A stretch of DNA of 64,000 nucleotides, from contig CAXIWS010000001.1 of NCBI GenBank assembly GCA_964036195.1, positions 62,001 through 126,000 on the forward strand. The letters run 5' to 3'. The DNA comes from Sphaerolaimus hirsutus (lineage: Eukaryota > Nematoda > Chromadorea > Monhysterida > Sphaerolaimidae). The position numbers were made by a program, and so were the translations under genes. Under the pieces are notes generated by a model, which saw nothing but the letters and a program-made list of their open reading frames with translations, had not been told where the DNA came from and searched no databases. Shown here one piece after another: positions 37,407 through 43,299 of the stretch; the stretch's first letter is position 1; the number at the start of each line of letters is the position of its first letter.

Positions 37407-40084
37407 GGTACATACATACATACATAGGTACATACATACATATACCGCGTTCCATGGCGCTGGCGCCAACGCCCATGGCGCCATGGCATGGCGCCTACTA
37501 ATGGCGCCAGCGCCATTAAGCCACTATGTAGCTTCAATTGTAGGGGGGGCTGAGCCCCCTCCCTTGCCGCCTCCGTAAAAAAGCATACCCCCGCTCAAAA
37601 ATCCTGGATACGTACCTCAGGGGGGGGGGGTATTTAGCGTGGTGCTTTATAAGTTCATAGCTGAGAGCGGACAGTATTTCTAAGATATACGGCGCAAATA
37701 GATTGAAATGGAATGTAAACTGTCTATTGTCATCGAGGTGGCAATCCCAAGCCCAGTAAAGTGCCAAATGTAAAGTCAAATGCAAATATAACTGTATGAT
37801 AACTTTACTAATAAAATCATATTTTTTCGTTTTTATTACAATACTTTGCATTCGACTATACATTTAACAGTTTACTTTACACATTACAGGTCTTGGGACT
37901 GCCCCCGGGGGAAACGTTTTTTCATGTATTACGTTGTAAATATGTTCTTTCGTTTATTTCCGATGTCGTTATTTTTTCTGTAACATATTTCAAAATTAAA
38001 ATGTAAATATGTTCTTTCGTTTATTTTCGATGTCGTTTTTTTCCTGTCAGATATTTAAAAATTACATTGTAAATGATCATTTTCACTACTTCATTTTGTA
38101 AGTAAATAATGATTTCAATTTTTTTCAGTAAGATAATCAGATATTTCAAAATAAAAATGTAAATAATCACTTTCACCACTTCATTTTGTAACTATTTAAG
38201 ATTTTTTCCGTTCCATAATGTGCTATTTTTTTCTAAACATTTCTTTCTTTTTTTGTAACAATATGTTTAATTAATAAAACGTAGCAGTTGATTTGTCATA
38301 ATAAATTACAAATAATATAATAGCTATTGGCAAATAATTAGTAAAAATTAAAGTAAAACAATGAATAAGACCCTTGAATAAGACCCCAGGGGCGTTATTA
38401 TTTCGTATGACGTTTTGGAGGGGACTTATTCAAGGGGGGTACCATTCAAGGGGGGGGACTTATTTTTTCCTCAGAACGTCCAGGAAAAATTTCACTTTAT
38501 TCATTGTTTGTATGCATTCCGTCAACACATCTAATGCAGAAAATGACCAGTTCAACAAGAACAAAAACAACGTATCCATCCTAAAATTCGTGTTCATCAG
38601 CATGGTAGGTATGCATACGCTGCGTACACAAAATGTATCTGCTGTGCCGTCTCGGCCGTCGGCTAACATTCTTTTGTATTTTTCGTTTCACACACCAAAC
38701 CCCATTTGCATTCGATGAATCAGCCCAGACATAGCTTTCTTTTTCTGTTTGTCTCGTTTTCATTTTCGTCTGTTGCTGATCGTTTTACCAAGAGGGGGGA
38801 CTTATTCAAGGGGGCGGGTATTTTTCGAGGGGGGTATTACTCAAGGATATACGGTATATACAAATCTCATATCGAAAAATTTTTCCTTGCTGAAAAAAAC
38901 AACAACTGAACGGAATGGACAGACAACTGCTATGCTCTGGCTGACATTTTGGTTTGATGGTGCTTTCGAGATGAAAAAAACAACAAAACAAAACAAAGAA
39001 ACATTTACAGTATAGTGTATTAATTATTTTCTATCTATCATATCATCATTTTCCATCTTGTCCAATCTTTTCACGTCACAAGTCGTTTAGTCGTCGAATC
39101 TTTTCACGTCACAAGTCGTTTCGTCATCGAATCTTTTCACGTCACAAGTCGTTTCGTCGTCAAATCGTTTCCTTCAATCTTTTCACGTCAAGATGTCGTC
39201 GGATCTTTCCACGTCACCATGTCGTCGGATCTTTCTGCGTCAGATAGCTGTAATTCAAAAATCTTTCCACGTCAAAACTTTTTGCGTCAAACATTCCACG
39301 TCATCATTTCACGTTACATGCTCGAGCTCTAATTCCGGCTTTACTGTGGTTACATATCCCACCTGAATAAAGAAACTATTTGTATTACATTACAAGAGTT
39401 ACATGTATTGACTGTTAAATGCACAAAAGCAATATATCATTACATCTGCATTGTGAGAAATGTCTCACATGGAACCCAGACTTTTACTTATTCAATAGTT
39501 TTCAAGGCAGATTACAGTGTTAGACGTACACATCCATGTAAAAAAAGTTTCACACCCTTCAACTATCTGAGACAAAAAGGAAAAAAATTCACTCAAGTTT
39601 ATCATAGCAGCGTGAGCTTTTTGGTTTTAAACACACACATAGCACAGCTCACGCAGCTGTGATAAACTTGAGTGAATTTACTTACTTTTGTGCATCCAAT
39701 ATATATTAATGTCCATTTGAGAGACGCACTTCATGTCCATTTGAGAGACACACTTCATCTCTATTTGCTGTGGAGGCAGCGTCCACTTTTTGTTTGGCGT
39801 TAGCCATTTTTTTACTGTAACATTTATGCCCAACTTAACTTCAAGTCACAAATAGTGATGGCAATCAACAAGAAACAACAAGAAATTGACAACTTCTTGT
39901 AATTCTTGCACATTCTCTTGTCAAATGACATTGTGTGGGATTGGCTCCAGGTTGTGACAAAGAAGCCACGAAACTGATCCGGGAATATTTAATGCAACTG
40001 GACCACGGCTACAAAGGATTCGAGTGTCATGGCTTCTTCACGGTTTCCAGGGCTTTTCTTATCACCGTGGGTACCTATGAGTAA
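11800..40084 (+). CDS. Gustatory-receptor-like 7TM chemoreceptor
   Basis: Exons: 11800-12013, 12915-13773 and probably 39951-40084, about 400 residues, the usual length for the insect-type gustatory receptor family of plasma-membrane chemoreceptors. Exon 1 carries the N-terminus and start of TM1 (LPIFLIIQTAAII); exon 2 has the next hydrophobic segments (ELTVFLLLCIFTTS, LYLIITLFTVFWNF, FYSVFVVCLIHIFL) and a typical TM6 region (LANGICAPYIFLIILLDFPL). The 39.95-kb exon reads CHGFFTVSRAFLITVGTY, matching the family's conserved C-terminus up to the TY pair; the usual QF end is missing. Exon 1-2 phases agree (S codon split). Exon 2 ends at G4/TGAGTG in phase 2 while the last exon needs phase 1; one G fewer would fix it. 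The 26-kb intron would enclose two other genes. Joining to the third exon is inference; it could belong to another receptor. Confidence 0.6.
12123..12348. mobile_element. Family R element (TTCGAA words) in receptor intron 1
   Basis: Ends TAACGATGGCAAAC and GTTTGCC...CATCGTTA are inverse. The body is AATTCGAAAATTCGAAAA words. Flanks CTGGTGGC and CTGGTGTG match at 6 of 8 positions. A related copy lies near 42968-43150. Confidence 0.7.
12463..12605. mobile_element. Family B element with perfect 8-bp target duplication
   Basis: Begins TAGTGGTGGAAAAGCGCC and ends CCATTCCATCACTA. The 8-bp direct repeat GCTCTAGG lies at 12455-12462 and 12606-12613. The right copy overlaps the terminus (TAGGGTGTCAA) of a family E element that continues to about 12785, so family B inserted at the very end of family E. 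Confidence 0.88.
12610..12785. mobile_element. Family E element, partial
   Basis: Starts TAGGGTGTCAAA and carries CGGAAAACGGAA words; the right terminus is not recognisable. It lies in intron 1 of the receptor gene. Confidence 0.6.
13817..14328. mobile_element. Family F element with perfect 8-bp target duplication
   Basis: Begins CATAGTTGTTAAAACGTA and ends TACTTTTAACAACTCTG, flanked by GCTGAGAG at 13809-13816 and 14329-14336. The body has CGTTTACG, TACTCGAGTA and GAGTAAA words in both orientations. It starts 43 bp after exon 2 of the receptor. 8-bp duplication fits hAT-type mobilisation. No transposase. Confidence 0.88.
14340..15669. mobile_element. Family A ends enclosing family F-like and family I-like pieces
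   Basis: A left family A end (CCGTATTACCTCGACTTA, after TTA) stands at 14340 and a right end (GAGGTAATACGG, then TA) at 15669. Between them lie family F-like words at 14560-14720 and 15333-15480 and a family I-like element at 15014-15202. Whether the two ends belong to one 1.33-kb nested element or two truncated ones is not decidable by eye. Another family F-like piece follows at 15710-15860. Confidence 0.5.
15014..15202 (+). mobile_element. Family I (introner-like) element outside a confirmed gene
   Basis: Starts GTGCCAATCCCAGAAAC and ends GGGTCTGGGACTCCCCCAG; inner arms contain TGTAAAATGC and TTTACAGGG. In the plus orientation it begins GT and ends AG like the gene-borne copies. Flanking frames are open only over short distances; a candidate exon (ATG at 15224, reading MDLATLTTESGADGMID) follows, so a gene here cannot be excluded. 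Confidence 0.65.
15872..17314. repeat. 1.44-kb tandem unit, copy 1
   Basis: About 675 bp of unique-looking core followed by family H satellite, then repeated almost exactly from 17315. The core opens with a GC-rich hairpin (GGGTGGGC pairs with GACCCACCC; inner stem TCCCTCG/CGAGGGA). It contains TTGTTCTTG repeats and an 86-codon frame (16078-16338) that is nearly identical in copy 2. That frame starts at a non-ATG codon, has a low-complexity Leu/Phe run and is probably not a gene. Confidence 0.85.
16555..19720. repeat. Satellite H (AATGTCAAGTCA / GATAAATGTCAAGT words)
   Basis: About 3 kb of 10-14 bp words around the core TGTCAAGT, interrupted at 17315-17990 by the second tandem core. Word order is irregular (AAATGTCAAGTC, GTGATAAATGTCAAG, AATTTCAAGTG). 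The same core word appears in the arms of family I introners, for example in 60142-60336. Confidence 0.85.
17315..18757. repeat. 1.44-kb tandem unit, copy 2
   Basis: Repeat of 15872-17314 with few substitutions and small indels, implying a recent unequal exchange or slippage. The satellite tail runs on past the unit length to about 19720 without a third core. Confidence 0.85.
19721..20107. other. Region without recognisable feature
   Basis: AT-rich DNA between satellite H and the next repeats. No exon-like frame or RNA gene seen. Confidence 0.4.
20108..20275. repeat. Array of TCTACTCCAAAATGGTGCC words
   Basis: Five or so copies of a roughly 30-bp phrase (TGGTGCCATCTACTCCAAAA and variants, some with TGGCGCC). 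It may be a diverged relative of family B. Frames through it are repetitive and not taken as genes. Confidence 0.6.
20372..20473 (+). CDS. 33-codon ORF carried in a dispersed repeat (copy 1)
   Basis: ATG to TAA, reading MANAKQKVDAASTANRDEV, then two copies of CLSNGH with flanking residues. An equally long frame with the same start, stop and nearly the same sequence lies inverted at 39706-39807. The surrounding sequence is also shared. It could be the first exon of a lost autonomous element, a short peptide, or chance preservation in a recent repeat. Confidence 0.3.
   Translation: MANAKQKVDAASTANRDEVCLSNGHEVCLSNGH
20545..20960. mobile_element. Family C element, orientation 2
   Basis: Inverted copy of 9790-10200: starts AAGCGGGAATTAGAGCTC, continues with GGACAAAGATACGGTCTTG and ends in TTTCACGTCA words. 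With the block at 20340-20500 it has a counterpart at 39060-39830, so a larger composite unit may exist. Confidence 0.75.
20984..21523. mobile_element. Family D variant with GGGACC words
   Basis: Begins TAGGGTTCAACCGGGACC and ends CCCGTTTGAACCCTA. It has the same termini as the CGGGAT-word copies, but the body word is CCGGGACCGGGA. Target duplication is not clean. Confidence 0.7.
21919..22383. mobile_element. Family A MITE
   Basis: CCGTATTTCCTCGAAATA at the left, preceded by TA; GAGGAAATACGG at the right, followed by TA. Contains CGAGAGGGG and TTTCGAGGGG words in G runs. The middle shares ATGTACGTTCTCT and AGTATGTAGATGGTAT with the copy at 5689-6149 in inverse orientation. Confidence 0.78.
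22384..23155. other. AT-rich intergenic stretch with (TTAC)n
   Basis: Only a short (TTAC)n microsatellite near 22746-22777 stands out. It lies just downstream of the stop codon of the minus-strand gene ending at 23156, so its 3' UTR should fall here. Confidence 0.45.
23156..31736 (-). CDS. Multi-exon nuclear-type protein, about 740 residues, family unknown
   Basis: Exons in gene order: 31505-31736 (or acceptor at 31680), 31083-31297, 30517-30664, 30250-30329, 29438-29743, 28048-28290, 27533-27688, 27090-27251, 25355-25474, 24403-24601, 24066-24232, 23448-23606, 23156-23194. Every junction agrees in phase. About residues 20-77 are helical and Trp-rich (RQVNTWWKMRNETGKRN). Exon 2 is basic with a nuclear signal (PPKKRKRD). 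Exons 3-5 are Ala/Lys-rich helical with DCDRCHSLPKY. Exon 6 has DSDSDS and Ser-Pro repeats. The C-terminus is KKKTLPQKRKKK. A nuclear or chromatin role is inferred from composition only. The first intron after exon 2 is a family I introner. Start codon is uncertain: ATG at 31736 reads through, or an upstream exon exists. Confidence 0.72.
23700..23940. repeat. Family C array with uninterrupted target of family E
   Basis: TTTCACGTC words in both orientations inside an intron of the minus-strand gene (23607-24065). It contains ATTGCATGCAATAGTCGAA, the empty-site relative of the family E target at 8020-8027/8618-8625. Confidence 0.75.
24762..25221. mobile_element. Family D element, decayed right end
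   Basis: Starts TAGGGTTAAAACGGGATCCC. Shares the interior landmark CCCCCAGCGTCCATTTTAT with the other family D copies. Lies in an intron of the minus-strand gene. Confidence 0.7.
25801..26290. mobile_element. Family D element with 9-bp direct repeat
   Basis: TAGGGTTCAAACGGGAT to ATCCCGTTTGAAACCCTA. Flanks are AATGGCACC at 25792-25800 and 26291-26299 (8 or 9 bp of duplication). The body is CCGATCCCGATCCCG words around a unique centre (AACAGTGTTTTGAG). It lies in an intron. Confidence 0.85.
26315..26911. mobile_element. Family D element, inverted, perfect 8-bp target duplication
   Basis: TAGGTTTCAAACGGGATTG to CCCGTTTGAACCCTA, flanked by ATGGCGCC at 26307-26314 and 26912-26919. It lies 24 bp from the preceding copy in opposite orientation. 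The targets of both copies are pieces of one family B-like GGCGCC array (26291-26314 and 26912-26965), giving a B-then-D nesting. Confidence 0.88.
28475..28660. repeat. Family B fragment plus (CATA)n microsatellite
   Basis: TGGCGCCAGCC and AGGCGCCAGC words followed by (ACAT)n at about 28605-28645, the same order as in family S elements. Intronic. Confidence 0.55.
28717..29211. mobile_element. Family E element with perfect 8-bp target duplication
   Basis: TAGGGTGTGTCAAC to GTTGACACCCTA, flanked by ATATTTTG at 28709-28716 and 29212-29219. The body resembles 8028-8617 (CGGAAAACGG words, then a centre with GAACCTGCATGCAT, then TTGAGCCGGAAAA words). It lies in the 28291-29437 intron. Confidence 0.9.
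29757..30180. repeat. Array of AACTTTCCACGCCAAA words
   Basis: About 20 variants of CAAACTTTCCACGCCAA and TTATCAAGTCAAA fill most of the 29744-30249 intron. The words are related to family C. Open frames through it are repetitive and are not genes. Confidence 0.75.
30665..31082 (-). mobile_element. Introner (family I) forming a complete intron
   Basis: On the minus strand the intron starts GTGCCACTCCCACACCC and ends GGGTGTGGGAGTGCCTCC then AG. These ends are inverse of each other and next to TGTAAAA/TTTACA arms. Exons on both sides join in phase 0 (ACTGCGG to CGTACAG). It is lengthened by a nested family D element at 30746-30974. Confidence 0.88.
30746..30974. mobile_element. Family D element nested in an introner
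   Basis: TAGGGTTCAAACGGGATTG to CCCGTTTGAACCCTA, flanked by a perfect 8-bp repeat ATTGAATA at 30738-30745 and 30975-30982. It postdates the introner it sits in. Confidence 0.9.
31849..32319. mobile_element. Family D element
   Basis: TAGGGTTCAAACGGGATCCC to CCCGTTTGAACCCTA with CCCGAT words and the family centre (CATCCAACAGTGTTTTGA). No clean target duplication is seen. It lies just upstream of the start of the 31.7-kb minus-strand gene. Confidence 0.8.
32365..32766. mobile_element. Family S composite element, copy 2
   Basis: Begins GTATCCAGGATTTTGGAG and ends CCCCCTGGATACG. Contains a family B block (32455-32515), TATATGTATG tract and GCGCGCTTGCGCGC palindrome in the family order. Confidence 0.65.
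32997..35215 (+). CDS. Unidentified protein, 3' part, 252 residues
   Basis: Exons 32997-33104, 33291-33360, 33558-33679, 34073-34228, 34913-35215; all junctions agree in phase and end at TGA. The N-terminal exon was not found. The sequence alternates short strand-like and helical stretches (VTIYADRSTEF, then KLKKLTFFGCGTFED), with Cys-rich patches (KLCTECDKSGYRC, KLCEIENIDQSFCSHC) and a charged C-terminus. The strand-plus-helix middle resembles substrate-binding parts of some F-box-type proteins, but I see no F-box and do not name a family. Intron 2 is a family I introner; a TTGATTGATTGA tract follows the stop. It would lie inside the long receptor intron, on the same strand. Confidence 0.65.
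33361..33557 (+). mobile_element. Introner (family I) forming a complete intron
   Basis: Starts GTGGCACTCCCAAACCC and ends GGGTTTGGGATTGCCACTAG: almost perfect inverse ends that are also the splice sites. Arms contain TGTAAATTG / CAATTTACA and an AGTAAACTG / CAGTTTACT pair. Flanking exons join in phase 1 (CCA G / GC GTT) to give FVQPGVLWIKLC. 197 bp. Confidence 0.92.
34295..34560. repeat. Array of GGAAAGTTTGGCGTG words
   Basis: Family C-related words (GACGTGGAAAGTTTGGCG) in the 34229-34912 intron, followed by a duplicated segment (ATTTTACATAATCGG at about 34537 and 34627). Confidence 0.65.
35399..35925. mobile_element. Family E element
   Basis: TAGGGTGTCAAATTTCCG to TTTTTGACGCCCTA, CCGTTTTCCG words in inverse orientation to the copies at 8 and 28.7 kb. 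Flanks TTCACAGA and ATCACAGG match at 6 of 8 positions, so it is older. Just before it (35262-35390) is a decayed family D-like pair, GGTTCAAACGG...CCGTTTGAATCC. Confidence 0.75.
35934..36420 (+). mobile_element. Family I element split by a family D variant
   Basis: A family I left end (GTAGCAATCCCAAG) is interrupted at 35952 and resumes at about 36231 (CTCAAGCCCTTTCAAGTGC), with the usual arms (GTAAAGTCAAATG, ACTTTACATTTGACAC) and a right end near GCGTGCCCCC. No gene is evident around it. Confidence 0.6.
35952..36229. mobile_element. Family D variant with GATATC words
   Basis: Begins TAGGTTCAAACGATATCG and ends GATATCGTTTGAACCGTA. The body consists of CGATATCGATAT and TTCGATATT words. Same terminal TTCAAACG as family D, different body word. 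Confidence 0.75.
36764..36800. repeat. (GT)n microsatellite
   Basis: About 18 GT units. A partial family A piece (TGATTGCTTCATA, CCCGAGAGGG) follows at 36838-36935. No gene is supported between 36430 and 37170. Confidence 0.8.
37171..37614. mobile_element. Family S composite element, copy 3
   Basis: From GCTGTATCCAGGGGGG to CTCAAAAATCCTGGATACG, with the GCGCAGGCGCGC palindrome, (CATA)n tract at 37375-37443 and a family B block (37455-37522). Confidence 0.65.
37738..37907 (+). mobile_element. Family I element, 3' AG altered
   Basis: GTGGCAATCCCAAGCCC at the left; GGTCTTGGGACTGCCCCCGG at the right, so the terminal AG of the spliced copies is GG here. Arms carry TGTAAAGTCAAATG and its inverse. 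No flanking exon was recognised. Confidence 0.7.
37908..38363. other. AT-rich stretch with short direct repeats
   Basis: ATATGTTCTTTCGTTTATTT and TTTTGTAAGTAAATAATGA-like phrases recur two or three times. No gene is supported. Confidence 0.45.
38364..38854. mobile_element. Family A-like element with TTCAAGG words
   Basis: Contains GACTTATTCAAGGGGG and inverse words and ends ACTCAAGGATATACGG followed by TA. The left terminus is indistinct (GAATAAGACCC). Frames inside are low complexity and rejected. Confidence 0.5.
39056..39345. repeat. Family C array
   Basis: TCTTTTCACGTCACAAGTCG phrase repeated three times, then TTTCCACGTCA words, ending CGAGCTCTAATTCCGGCTTTA, the family C end. Between this and the ORF copy at 39706 lies a hairpin of CACTCAAGTTTATCA / TGATAAACTTGAGTG arms (39590-39677). 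Confidence 0.7.
39706..39807 (-). CDS. 33-codon ORF carried in a dispersed repeat (copy 2)
   Basis: Inverted counterpart of 20372-20473 with the same start, stop and length; I see one substitution changing a codon (TGT to CGT in the second CLSNGH-type repeat). Preservation of the frame in both copies is suggestive, but both may simply be recent. Confidence 0.3.
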   Translation of the reverse strand: MANAKQKVDAASTANRDEVCLSNGHEVRLSNGH

Positions 40085-40302
40085 ATTGTGATTCAGTAGT
40101 TCCATAAACATGGATGGATGGGGTCATAAACAATAAATACTGTATTTTTTCAAATTATCCCCCATTTGAATTGACCCCCTCCACGCCCCCTCGAAATACC
40201 CAGATCTGCAATAATTTACATCATGTATGCACTGTACATGGTATATTAATTGCTGCCAATTAGCATCGCAGCTACACATAGACTAGTTTGTCTAGCTACC
40301 TA

Positions 40303-40740
40303 CCGTCTCTCCTCGAAATACCTCCCCCCGTGCTGATTGTTTCAGAGTGAGAATTTTGAGGGGGGGGGGGGGTTAATCGCGGAGGGGTATTGCGAGTGGG
40401 GGTATTTCTAGGGGGGGTATTTCGAGGGGAGAAGGCTCATTATTTCGCCAGAATTTTTTGAAGTACCAGTACCGAACTGTCATCTGTAACGTACGCACAT
40501 GTAGTAAAATAAAACAATAACCGCAATATGGACTTATATAAGTAAGTAGATGGTATAAACACTGTTCGTTGCTTTTAACGTGTGTTTTGCATTGCCCGAA
40601 TCACAAACCGCTGTTTGGTCATGTACGTTCTCTGTACACTCAATTTTGGGTGGGGGGGGGGTGTTTCGAGGGGGGCTAATAAATTCATAGTGGCCATTTT
40701 GAGGGGGGTATTTCGAGGGGGGTATTTCAAGGAAATACGG
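40303..40740. mobile_element. Family A MITE
   Basis: CCGTCTCTCCTCGAAATA at the left after TA; TTTCAAGGAAATACGG then TA at the right. The middle shares TGTACGTTCTCT and the GTAGATGGTATA region with other family A copies. Just upstream (40140-40200) is another degraded family A end. Confidence 0.72.
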
Positions 40741-40834
40741 TATCTAAACTGGTATGACCAAATTTGTCCTCCTTAATGATACAGCAATGTGTTTATTTTC
40801 TAAACTTTTTTGTGAACATATGCATGCTGAAGTT

Positions 40835-41466
40835 GGAACTGGGACCAGAGGACACTGATACAATTCCATCCTTTGCAGCTTTTTACGGGGGCAGGCAGTC
40901 TGCTAGTGATAATGTTGCAGAGCAAATGACTGAACAAATGATACATGGATACTTCGGCGATATATTTATTGATAACGTAAATTCTCTAATAATACAACAG
41001 TCGTGCTGTATTTGTTATCTTTGTGTTTTCAGCACATTTTTAGGGGTCGCACTGCACTATTGGAGATGTCACATTGGCGCTACACACACTGGATGTCAAC
41101 TGTTTCGGTGTCTACTCCATTTTTGGTTGCATTTAGGTAGCAGGGCAATTTTGAAGGACGCATGCGGCAATGTCAACGAGGAATTTATATTGCCATTGGA
41201 CACGGTTTCGCAGCCCATAAACTAAAATTTTTTGAAAAACTGTCGGCCCAGTTGACAGGATGTCAACTGGGCCAACAGTTTTTCATAAATTTTTAGTTTA
41301 TGGGCCGCGAAACCGTGTTCAAATGCACATGGCAATATAAATTCCTCTTCGACATTGCCGCATGTGCCTTTAAGAACTGTCCTGCAAGCTACAGTTTCAT
41401 GAAATCGAGTTGACACTGAAACAGTTGACATCCAGTGTGTGTGGCACCAATATTGGAGAGTGGCGC
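40835..41466. pseudogene. Gene fragment duplicated into an inverted repeat
   Basis: A plus-strand frame from about 40828 (PEDTDTIPSFAAFYGGRQ) ends at a donor-like GATAAC/GTAAATTC, and another exon-like piece starts after TGTGTTTTCAG at 41032. From about 41044 to 41257 the sequence recurs inverted at 41261-41466, with centre CAGTTGACAGGATGTCAACTG. The right arm, read on the minus strand, keeps a longer frame (CGNVEEEFILP, then HGFAAHKLKIYEKLLAQ) than the left arm, which has a stop and deletions. I do not recognise the protein. Confidence 0.5.
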
Positions 41467-42639
41467 ATTTTGGTAAAAGGATAGGAAATATTACTGTGAA
41501 TTTGACATTTCCAGTTTTACAGTATATGGCGATGGCACCTGTCGTATTTACCTATGCTTAGGGGTTCGCATGTCTTCATGTATCGTATTGTAAATATTTG
41601 AACTGGGGTGGTACCTTTGATGTTAATAAAAGAAAAGAAAAGTGTGTTAGAAAAAGATGAATAAAAGGGTGAAGTATGCAATAATCATGATTTACTGGAC
41701 TTTTTCTCTGTGAAATTAGCCATCTTTGTCAAGTAAGAGAAAACGAAATATGTTGCAATTTGTGATGTAATTGCGGTTCCACCACTTCCCCTATGTGGTC
41801 GGAGGGGTAAACTGAGCTGCGAGTGAACAAACAATCCGACAAAATCACTTTATTTCAACGGGGAAAGGAAACATTTTTCCAAACACCCCTAATTTTCCAC
41901 TGTCCAATGAAATGCATTGCTGTGAACAATAATAGACAGGAAAATCTGTCTAGGTAATCTGGTTAGGAAACCCCTACTCACGTCATTTTCTACTTACATT
42001 ATCCCCAACTCCTACATTCAAACAACACTATCCTCCCCTATATTTTGGTATTTATAAAAGATACAGGATATTTTTACCTGACTGAATTTTGAGACTGGGC
42101 AGTCAGTGTGTGCACAAGAATCATATTCTTCAAATTGTCGGTCAAGATTAAATATCATTGGGAACTTAAATACTGAATATCAAGTTCTGATGCTGATGGA
42201 TTTAAATGAAATTAGACACAGGTCAAACAATATTTTCAATTGAAATAGCATACAGCAAACAAGCGCCTGCATTTTTATTTGTTGAATTCAGGGACAAATG
42301 GTTTTTTGGTCTATTGTACATGAAACACGAATTACAGAATGTAGAGACACGAAATCTTCCAGATGTCACAAGTATTACTGTTTGTTACATTGTAATGCAG
42401 AAAAAACTATTGGCATCATTTATGATAAACAATTGTTCCTTTTGGCACAAAAAAAGAAGTGGTAGCCAAGCCTAATTATGGTAAATGAACATAAGTACAA
42501 AAATTTGAAGATCTTTTTAAAACATTCTTGATTTGAAGGTCTTTATTTATTTGATCATTTTTTATGTGAGAAATGCAAAGTATTATACATGTCACACCAC
42601 TCTGGTTGTTCACAAAATTGTATATGATGTTGGTGAATC
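41467..42639. other. Mixed repeats, no gene supported
   Basis: 42060-42285 repeats 10200-10460. A frame at 42206-42475 runs through this repeat and beyond it; it lacks splice or family support. 41600-42050 shows nothing recognisable. Confidence 0.45.
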
Positions 42640-42967
42640 AGGCAAAATTGGTTCCATTGTATAATAGTTTGAGAAATTCTCCCAAATACACCCCCATAAT
42701 AAACACCTTCCCGGACAAGTTCACCACCCATTTTTTTATTTCACTTCGAACGCAATATCTCCGTCCATGGGGGTGTTATAAGGCTGAAACTTTGTATATA
42801 TAAAGTTGTAAGACCCCCTTACTCCCCAACAATGGGGGGAGGTGCGGCGACTCACTACAGGGTGGGTCGCCCTATATGCAACAATTTTTGTGGCGTTTTT
42901 GGTGTCCCAAGCAAGTTCACCACCCACTTGATTAGCTACACTTTGAAGGCTATATCTCCAGCTGTGA
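42640..42967. repeat. Pair of related half-units
   Basis: ACAAGTTCACCACCCATTT followed by a CAATATCTCC region recurs as GCAAGTTCACCACCCACTT and CTATATCTCC within 300 bp. Between them is a GC-rich piece with CCCCAACAATGGGGGG. Origin unknown. Confidence 0.55.
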
Positions 42968-43150
42968 GTAACGATGGCCAAAAAAGATTCAAAAATTCGA
43001 AAACATTTTCGAATTTTCGAATTTTTTTCGGAATTTTCGAATTTTTATGTCACCCCTAGAAAAAACACTTAAAAATCGATTTATTTTTCAAAAAATTCGA
43101 AAATTCGAAAATTCGAAAATTCGAAAATAGTTTTCGAATTTTTCAGGCAA
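42968..43150. mobile_element. Family R-like TTCGAA array
   Basis: Starts GTAACGATGGCC and contains AAAATTCGAAAATTCGAAAA words, as in 12123-12348. The right terminus is unclear. Confidence 0.6.
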
Positions 43151-43299
43151 TTCAAGGCAACAAAACACATTCTTAAGTTCAACGTGCCAAATAAAGCGAT
43201 AATTGATATGTGGCGCGTATGAAAAAGCGAAACGTAACAAAAAAAATTGAAATGTCATCCGCGGCGGAAGAGACAGACTTTGACACATCCGTTTTTATA

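Noticed and set aside
42206..42475. 89-codon plus-strand frame
   Set aside because: It starts inside a dispersed repeat shared with 10.2-10.5 kb, has no splice context and no recognisable family.
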